A DNA stretch of 64,000 bases. It comes from Vibrio cortegadensis (GTDB lineage: Bacteria > Pseudomonadota > Gammaproteobacteria > Enterobacterales > Vibrionaceae). Below, one piece after another: positions 59,427 to 64,000 of this stretch (position 1 is its first letter; each line of letters opens with the position of its first letter). Under the pieces are notes generated by a model that ran no database searches, had not been told where the DNA came from, and saw only the letters and a list, made by a program, of their open reading frames with translations. A program made the translations under genes and the position numbers. The DNA lies in the NCBI RefSeq assembly GCF_024347395.1, contig NZ_AP025472.1, positions 1,550,001 through 1,614,000 on the forward strand, read 5' to 3'.

Positions 59427-61082
59427 ATGAATCAAGAAGATTGGCGTTTAGCCACTCCCCAGTATGAGCAGTTTCAGCCACTATTTGAGCAGTTTTTATC
59501 TATCAAGTCACAGAGCTTCCTAGATCTACAACCAAGGTTAAGAAGTGCAATTCAAAGATTCGATCAACTTTCTAATCTATCAAGAGTGCTACTTGTTAAT
59601 TCCCCTGATAATGCTGTATATCGCGAACTACTGATCTCTAGTATTCGAGAACACTCGCTAGTTCCTAGCTCTTCACCAGTCATATGCGCTGAAACGCTAG
59701 ATATAGAGAGTCTGTTTGATCATTATTCAGTTTCCAACTCGGAAGTTTCTTTACTTGTCCCTGGCCTGCTCTCTCAAGCTGATGGCGGCTACCTTGTCAT
59801 TTCAGCTAATTTGATTTTAGCAAATCCGTCTTTGTGGATTAAATTAAAATCAGCACTATTAGGACAATGTGTTCAAGCGATTAACAGTGCTCCAAAACAG
59901 ATCACACAAAGCGTCGTGGAACGAACATTTGATATCAAGTTAATTGTTGTCGGTGATCGTGGTCAATTAGCCGATCTTGACTATTTAGATGAAGACATTC
60001 AATCCGGTTTTTGTTTATTTGGTGAAATTGAGATGGAGATGAAGGTTGAAACACCTCAATCTCTAGAGCTCTATTTGGGATATTTGAAGTGGTTAACTTT
60101 TCGATACCAACTACCTCAATTAAGTATTGATGCCCTACCTCGATTACTTACCGCAGGCGCTCGTGAAACGGAAGATCAAGAATACCTACCTGTTTGCGTA
60201 ATTTGGCACAACACCATTCTGACTGAATCTGCGATTGAATCAAACCATGAAACTATCTCCTTTGAGCACATCGATCAAGCGATCGATCATAAAGCTTTCC
60301 GGGAAAATTATCTCCCGAACCGAGCTATCGATGACATTCTAGACGGACAAGTCATCATTGAAACTGAAGGTGAGCAAGTTGGTCAGGTGAATGGCTTAAC
60401 GGTTATTGACGTTCCTGGGCATCCTATTAGTTATGGTGAACCTGCTCGTATTTCTTGTGTAATTCACTTTGGAGATGGTGATATCTCTGACGTTGAGCGT
60501 AAAGCTGAACTTGGTGGCAATTTACACGCCAAAGGGATGATGATAATGCAGGCCTTTGTCAGCAGCGCTTTAAACCTCGATGAACCACTTCCGTACGCAG
60601 CTTCTGTCGTGTTCGAGCAATCATACTGCGAAGTTGATGGCGACAGCGCTTCACTTGCAGAGCTATGTTCGCTTGTCAGTGCCCTATCAGAGTATCCAAT
60701 CAATCAACAGATTGCGGTGACAGGTGCTGTGGATCAATTTGGTCGCGTCCAAGCCGTTGGTGGTTTAAACGAAAAGATTGAAGGTTTCTACCGAGTATGC
60801 GAACACCAAGGCTTCACTGGTAAACAAGGCGTTGTATTGCCGAAGAGTAACCTTAAGCATCTTGCTTTACACAAAGATGTCGTAAATAGCATTAAGAATA
60901 ATGAATTTCACATTTGGTCCGTATCGAATGTTGATGAAGCCATTCCGATCATCATGGATAAACCTTTCCGTGGAGATCAAGAAGACAGTGTGATCAATAA
61001 GATTGCAGAACGTATAGAAAATTTCGAAAGACACGAGCATCCCCATGGAATTGTGGATCGCATCAAGAACTGGTTTGCTTAG
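59427..61082 (+). CDS. Lon-family protease (YcbZ/LonB-like)
   Basis: This 551-residue protein's C-terminal Lon protease domain (about residues 325-520) has the catalytic dyad Ser407 in 'VDGDSASLAEL' and Lys450 in 'GLNEKIEGF'. They are spaced 43 residues apart, as in Lon. The N-terminal half (about 1-320) lacks a recognisable Walker A motif, so ATP use is doubtful; E. coli YcbZ is similar. It lies between matP (divergent) and fabA, as in E. coli. Substrates are unknown. Confidence 0.88.
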   Translation: MNQEDWRLATPQYEQFQPLFEQFLSIKSQSFLDLQPRLRSAIQRFDQLSNLSRVLLVNSPDNAVYRELLISSIREHSLVPSSSPVICAETLDIESLFDHYSVSNSEVSLLVPGLLSQADGGYLVISANLILANPSLWIKLKSALLGQCVQAINSAPKQITQSVVERTFDIKLIVVGDRGQLADLDYLDEDIQSGFCLFGEIEMEMKVETPQSLELYLGYLKWLTFRYQLPQLSIDALPRLLTAGARETEDQEYLPVCVIWHNTILTESAIESNHETISFEHIDQAIDHKAFRENYLPNRAIDDILDGQVIIETEGEQVGQVNGLTVIDVPGHPISYGEPARISCVIHFGDGDISDVERKAELGGNLHAKGMMIMQAFVSSALNLDEPLPYAASVVFEQSYCEVDGDSASLAELCSLVSALSEYPINQQIAVTGAVDQFGRVQAVGGLNEKIEGFYRVCEHQGFTGKQGVVLPKSNLKHLALHKDVVNSIKNNEFHIWSVSNVDEAIPIIMDKPFRGDQEDSVINKIAERIENFERHEHPHGIVDRIKNWFA

Positions 61083-61099
61083 TACTGATCGGACTTGTT
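61083..61099 (+). promoter_or_regulatory. Predicted FadR activator site of fabA
   Basis: TACTGATCGGACTTGTT is nearly identical to the FadR site in the E. coli fabA promoter (AACTGATCGGACTTGTT, from memory). FadR would activate fabA in the absence of long-chain acyl-CoA. Confidence 0.75.
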
Positions 61100-61100
61100 T

Positions 61101-61118
61101 AGCGTACACGTGTTCACT
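61101..61118 (+). promoter_or_regulatory. Predicted FabR repressor site of fabA
   Basis: AGCGTACACGTGTTCACT matches the FabR palindrome AGCGTACAnnTGTACGCT at 14 of 16 specified bases. It directly follows the FadR site, the arrangement known from E. coli fabA, and links expression to the saturation of the acyl pool. Confidence 0.75.
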
Positions 61119-61152
61119 AAAATGCACGTATCAAAAATTGGAGTAATTGATA

Positions 61153-61671
61153 ATGCAAAATAAACGTGATTCTTACACTCGCGAAGATCTTTTAGCGTCA
61201 AGCCAAGGAGAACTTTTTGGCCCAGGACGTCCTCAACTACCAGCACCAAACATGTTGATGATGGACCGTATTACAAAAATGTCTGAAACTGAAGGTGAAT
61301 TTGGTAAAGGCTTGATACTAGCTGAGCTAGACATTACTCCTGATCTATGGTTTTTTGACTGCCATTTCCCAGGTGACCCTGTAATGCCAGGCTGTCTTGG
61401 CCTAGATGCAATGTGGCAACTTGTTGGATTCTTCCTTGGCTGGGTTGGTGGCGAAGGTAAAGGCCGCGCATTAGGTGTTGGTGAAGTTAAATTCACAGGC
61501 CAAATCTTACCTACGGCTAAGAAAGTAACTTACGAAATCAATATGAAGCGTGTTGTGAACCGTCGATTAGTTATGGGACTAGCAGATGGTCGTGTGTTAG
61601 TTGATGGAAAAGAAATCTACGTCGCGAAAGATCTAAAAGTGGGTCTTTTCCAAGATACCTCTAACTTCTAG
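61153..61671 (+). CDS. fabA: 3-hydroxydecanoyl-ACP dehydratase/isomerase FabA
   Basis: This 172-residue enzyme dehydrates 3-hydroxydecanoyl-ACP and isomerises the trans-2 product to cis-3, the branch point to unsaturated fatty acids. The catalytic His71 is in 'DCHFPGDPVMPGC' and Asp85 in 'GLDAMWQL'. Length equals that of E. coli FabA. The start at 61153 has GGAG about 9 bp upstream. FadR and FabR sites lie in its promoter, which starts right after the Lon-like gene. Confidence 0.96.
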   Translation: MQNKRDSYTREDLLASSQGELFGPGRPQLPAPNMLMMDRITKMSETEGEFGKGLILAELDITPDLWFFDCHFPGDPVMPGCLGLDAMWQLVGFFLGWVGGEGKGRALGVGEVKFTGQILPTAKKVTYEINMKRVVNRRLVMGLADGRVLVDGKEIYVAKDLKVGLFQDTSNF

Positions 61672-61701
61672 TTCAAATGAGAATCTCATAAGTTTTATTA
61701 G

Positions 61702-61721
61702 CAGCTCAATTGAGCTGCTTT
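61702..61721 (+). terminator. Terminator of fabA
   Basis: AGCAGCTCA and TGAGCTGCT form a perfect palindrome, followed by six T residues, about 30 bp after the fabA stop. Confidence 0.88.
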
Positions 61722-61761
61722 TTTATATGCGCACTTCAGCGTCAGGATTTAATTGTCTCTA

Positions 61762-61796
61762 TCTCTAATCTCTAATCTCTAATCTCTAATCTCTAA
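61762..61796. repeat. Five tandem copies of the heptamer TCTCTAA
   Basis: Five perfect copies occupy 61762-61796, preceded by a variant unit, in the gap between convergent fabA and rmf. Such short repeats can change copy number by slippage; no gene overlaps it. Confidence 0.9.
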
Positions 61797-61801
61797 CGCA
61801 G

Positions 61802-61825
61802 AAAAGACCCATAAATGAGTCTTTT
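61802..61825 (-). terminator. Possible terminator downstream of rmf
   Basis: AAAAGAC and GTCTTTT can form a stem extended by CAT/ATG inside a loop, 28 bp after the rmf stop on the minus strand. There is no long T tract. Confidence 0.5.
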
Positions 61826-61853
61826 CAAATCCTATAATTGTATGAAAGGTATT

Positions 61854-62027
61854 TTACTTATAGAGTCCCGATTGCTTATCGTCTCTGGCATCACGCCATC
61901 CACCTAGCCAATACGAACGAGAGTCCATCTGTTGATACGGGCAAGCTTCTTGAGATTTCCCATTTAAACCTGCTTTATATCCTTGAGATTGCGCTCGATC
62001 TAGGCGATCACGTTTTTGTCTCTTCAT
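61854..62027 (-). CDS. rmf: Ribosome modulation factor Rmf
   Basis: This 57-residue basic protein encodes 'MKRQKRDRLDRAQSQGYKAG' and continues 'LNGKSQEACPYQQMDSRSYW' and 'LGGWRDARDDKQSGLYK'. Size and sequence match RMF, which in stationary phase binds 70S ribosomes and pairs them into inactive 100S dimers. It lies between fabA and the DUF3466 gene, as in other gammaproteobacteria where rmf neighbours fabA. AGGACTGC lies just before the ATG. Confidence 0.95.
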   Translation of the reverse strand: MKRQKRDRLDRAQSQGYKAGLNGKSQEACPYQQMDSRSYWLGGWRDARDDKQSGLYK

Positions 62028-62130
62028 TATGCAGTCCTCTTACGATGATTCTATTTTCTTACATACAACGGGTATTTTTTAACACCACAATTAAGAATTG
62101 CTCAAAAAACGTACTTTCTCAAGTTAAAAA

Positions 62131-62164
62131 AAAGCACAAATTCAAAAATGTGAACTTGTGCTTT
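62131..62164 (-). terminator. Terminator of the DUF3466 gene
   Basis: On the minus strand AAAGCACAAGTTCA pairs with TGAATTTGTGCTTT, one wobble or mismatch aside, and is followed by a long T run. Confidence 0.88.
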
Positions 62165-62179
62165 AAAGTCGAAACTTAT

Positions 62180-63883
62180 TTATTTTCTACGGAAACTAAA
62201 TAAACCAAGCATTGTCAAAACGAGCCAGCCTAAACCTGCACCTTGGCGCTCAACCGCTGTTTGGTCATTACTTCGGACGTGAATATCATCTTTTGTTGCA
62301 CTTGAGATAGGAATCAGCTTCACCGCAACGATTTGTTCTTGAGTGTCACCGCCACCACAGTATGAATTATGTGACGTTGTATCGTATCCACCAGCGACTG
62401 AACACTTAATTGCCGTCGCTGAAATTACGCCAGCATCGTTGATACCTGTTGCATCGATGACACGGAAAGCATTATTAGCCTCTGAAATAGTGAGATCACC
62501 ATCAGTTTCACCATTGGTTAGATCATCCAACCACCATGCTTTATTATCGAAAATAGCTTGGCGATCAGAAACAGAACCTTGCGCTTGCGTCCCATAAGGA
62601 TAAATAAACCCACGGTGTTTACGAGCACGACCGCCATCTTCACGGTTGGTTTCAGCGTCAATTTGGCCAACAATTTCATTGAAATTATTGATCGCACCCG
62701 CTTTTCCACCAGCGCCAGTAAAGAAGATAGATTCAGTGCCATTTAGCATCGTGGTAGTAGTTCCATCCGTAGAGTCATCATAAGTTGAAACAAAAATTTT
62801 ATCTGGATACGCACCGCTATCTGCATTACCACTATTGTAGTGCTTCGCTTGTCCAAGAATAAGATGGTTTTTATTAATGTCGACTGCAGTAGAGTGAAGA
62901 TAAACACTGTCGCTGGCAGTTCTTTGCACACCACTAATAGGCTTCTGAGTCCAAGTTGCAGTTGCTAAGTCTTTAGAAGTACTTTCGAACACGGTGGCAT
63001 TCATGTACTGATCGTCGTAATTATTAAAGCCAACCGCAATGATCTTATCTGCATCGACATAAAATGAACGAAGACTTGCTTGTGCTAGCGCATCTTCATC
63101 TTTCTCTACACCACCAGCCGCCCAATCTAGTTCAACTGTTTTAGAACCGTTCCAAATAGCCGCTTTTGATGCGTAGTAAGCACCATTATCATTGGTTACT
63201 GCTGTCGAAACGCTACCAGCACTATATGTACCATCACTAAACCATGCTCGTGATTGATATGGTACATCAGTAAGAGTTAACGCATTCGGCGCAACCGCTT
63301 GGTTTCTTGTACCATCAATAATACTCTGGTTGCCTACAGGTTTCCCATCAGAAGTAAGAGCATTAATCACATTATTAAAGTTACTGTTTATCCAAGCACT
63401 TGCGTCGCCTTCAACAAAAGCTAATGCATTTTGTTCTTTGTTCAGTTCTTTACTGTAACCTTCCCACTCAACACTCGCCCAAGTTTTGCAGGTGTTATAT
63501 TGTAAATAAGCATCACAGTAATCTTCAAAATCACCGGCTTCTTGAACATAGCTGAAGGAATTGTCCATCCCAAAAGGCGCTTCTTCACGGTAACTGATAC
63601 CTTCTGCCCAATTACGGGTATCACCTGCCAACTTATAAGCTTCACAGGCAGTGCTATCAGCTGAAGATTCAAAACAGCCTAATTGACTGGCTCCTGCATC
63701 ATAGTTAGCAACAACAGGTTGAATAGTTTCACCATACACTTCTACATATTGATCAGCTGAAACCCCCGTAGGGGCAACTTCAACGATCTTGTAGAGGGCT
63801 GCATTTGCTGAAGTCGCAGCTAAAATAGTAGCGGCGACAGTGGTTAGCTTAAATGTAGCTAACTTTAAATTCATACGACTCAT
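62180..63883 (-). CDS. DUF3466 exported protein with GlyGly-CTERM-like tail
   Basis: This protein of about 567 residues has a signal peptide (about residues 1-28, 'TTVAATILAATSANAALYK') and a long repetitive beta-rich body with motifs such as 'NNFNEIVGQIDAETNREDGG' and 'HLILGQAKHYN', typical of DUF3466. The C-terminus 'GAGLGWLVLTMLGLFSFRRK' fits a GlyGly-CTERM sorting signal: Gly-rich stretch, membrane helix, basic end. Rhombosortase processing and surface attachment are therefore likely. The start at 63883 has AGGAAAG about 10 bp upstream; a TTG two codons earlier is less likely. Confidence 0.8.
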   Translation of the reverse strand: MSRMNLKLATFKLTTVAATILAATSANAALYKIVEVAPTGVSADQYVEVYGETIQPVVANYDAGASQLGCFESSADSTACEAYKLAGDTRNWAEGISYREEAPFGMDNSFSYVQEAGDFEDYCDAYLQYNTCKTWASVEWEGYSKELNKEQNALAFVEGDASAWINSNFNNVINALTSDGKPVGNQSIIDGTRNQAVAPNALTLTDVPYQSRAWFSDGTYSAGSVSTAVTNDNGAYYASKAAIWNGSKTVELDWAAGGVEKDEDALAQASLRSFYVDADKIIAVGFNNYDDQYMNATVFESTSKDLATATWTQKPISGVQRTASDSVYLHSTAVDINKNHLILGQAKHYNSGNADSGAYPDKIFVSTYDDSTDGTTTTMLNGTESIFFTGAGGKAGAINNFNEIVGQIDAETNREDGGRARKHRGFIYPYGTQAQGSVSDRQAIFDNKAWWLDDLTNGETDGDLTISEANNAFRVIDATGINDAGVISATAIKCSVAGGYDTTSHNSYCGGGDTQEQIVAVKLIPISSATKDDIHVRSNDQTAVERQGAGLGWLVLTMLGLFSFRRK

Positions 63884-63889
63884 TAACAA

Positions 63890-64000
63890 TTAACTTTCCT
63901 GTTGCATTGCTTCAAGCTCTTCCCAACGCTCAAAAGCAACTTCAAGCTCCTGCTCGGTGGCAGACAACTTGTCTAAAATGGGTTGTGTTTGCTCTGCTAG
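63890..64000 (-). CDS. uup: ABC-F ATPase Uup, C-terminal end (partial)
   Basis: The 36 visible codons encode 'LAEQTQPILDKLSATEQELE' and 'VAFERWEELEAMQQES', then stop. This is the C-terminal coiled-coil end of Uup, an ABC-F protein; 'FERWEELE' is characteristic. The gene runs off the right edge of the window. Its position beyond rmf agrees with the E. coli order uup, pqi genes, rmf, fabA. Confidence 0.8.
   Translation of the reverse strand, partial: LAEQTQPILDKLSATEQELEVAFERWEELEAMQQES

Noticed and set aside
1..64000. CRISPR arrays, rRNA and tRNA genes
   Set aside because: No regularly spaced repeats and no tRNA- or rRNA-like sequence was noticed in the window; tRNA insertion does not apply because the elements sit at dif.

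Overview
The window is a stretch of a Vibrio chromosome I, at the replication terminus. A canonical 28-bp XerCD dif site lies at 33976-34003, matP is 25 kb away, and the flanking genes (cbb3 oxidase operon, fnr, ttcA, potABCD on one side; matP, Lon-like protease, fabA, rmf, uup on the other) are close matches to gammaproteobacterial, especially Vibrio, proteins. A Splendidus-clade marine Vibrio is a plausible guess but cannot be settled from this window. No rRNA, tRNA or CRISPR array was seen.

Left host region (1-33.9 kb). 241-8821 is a periplasmic formate dehydrogenase cluster: DUF3305 and DUF3306 proteins, a four-cluster ferredoxin, a TorD-like chaperone, a small Tat-signal protein, and the catalytic, iron-sulfur and cytochrome b subunits. 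Next come a membrane protein, an ammonium transporter behind a predicted sigma-54 promoter, the sirtuin cobB, a polyamine ABC transporter potABC with two PotD proteins, a membrane protein plus Bax-like glucosaminidase, a DUF2987 protein, ttcA, uspE, fnr with an upstream FNR-type box, and the cbb3 block (SafE-like protein, ccoS, ccoI, fixH, ccoP, ccoQ, ccoO, ccoN). A FIST sensor protein and a hybrid histidine kinase follow. Formate oxidation, the microaerobic terminal oxidase and FNR make this a respiratory-adaptation region.

Mobile region (33.98-56.5 kb). Two unrelated viruses are integrated in tandem at dif, each bounded by XerCD-type sites (33976-34003, 43968-43996, 56428-56455), and neither encodes a recognisable integrase. 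The first (about 10.0 kb) is a filamentous inovirus: a repressor whose stop codon lies inside dif, a replication initiator, ssDNA-binding protein, major coat protein, small minor coat protein, pIII-like adsorption protein, pVI-like protein and Zot/pI. It then has a cargo block where CTX phage carries ctxAB: a secreted protein, an overlapping pair encoding an unrecognised 314-residue protein and a multi-pass membrane protein, and a DUF3653-like regulator. The second (about 12.5 kb) is a tailless, membrane-containing PM2-like (corticovirus-type) prophage on the minus strand: HUH replication protein, packaging ATPase, probable major capsid protein, many one-helix membrane proteins, probable spike proteins, muramidase-like protein and holin-like proteins. 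It also has a DUF4062 cargo gene, a DUF3653-like protein and a Cro-like repressor. Beyond the last Xer site, 48 bp look like the broken tail of a third phage repressor.

Right host region (56.6-64 kb). HDOD protein, a small secreted protein resembling TolA domain III, DUF3634 protein, matP with a matS-like site in its promoter, a Lon-type protease with an intact Ser/Lys dyad, fabA with overlapping FadR and FabR sites as in E. coli, rmf, a DUF3466 protein with a GlyGly-CTERM-like tail, and the 3' end of uup.

The strongest candidates for something new are the tandem use of dif by a filamentous phage and a PM2-like virus, the cargo pair at 42207-43515, and the way integration at dif changes the end of the inovirus repressor gene and separates it from the next regulator gene.
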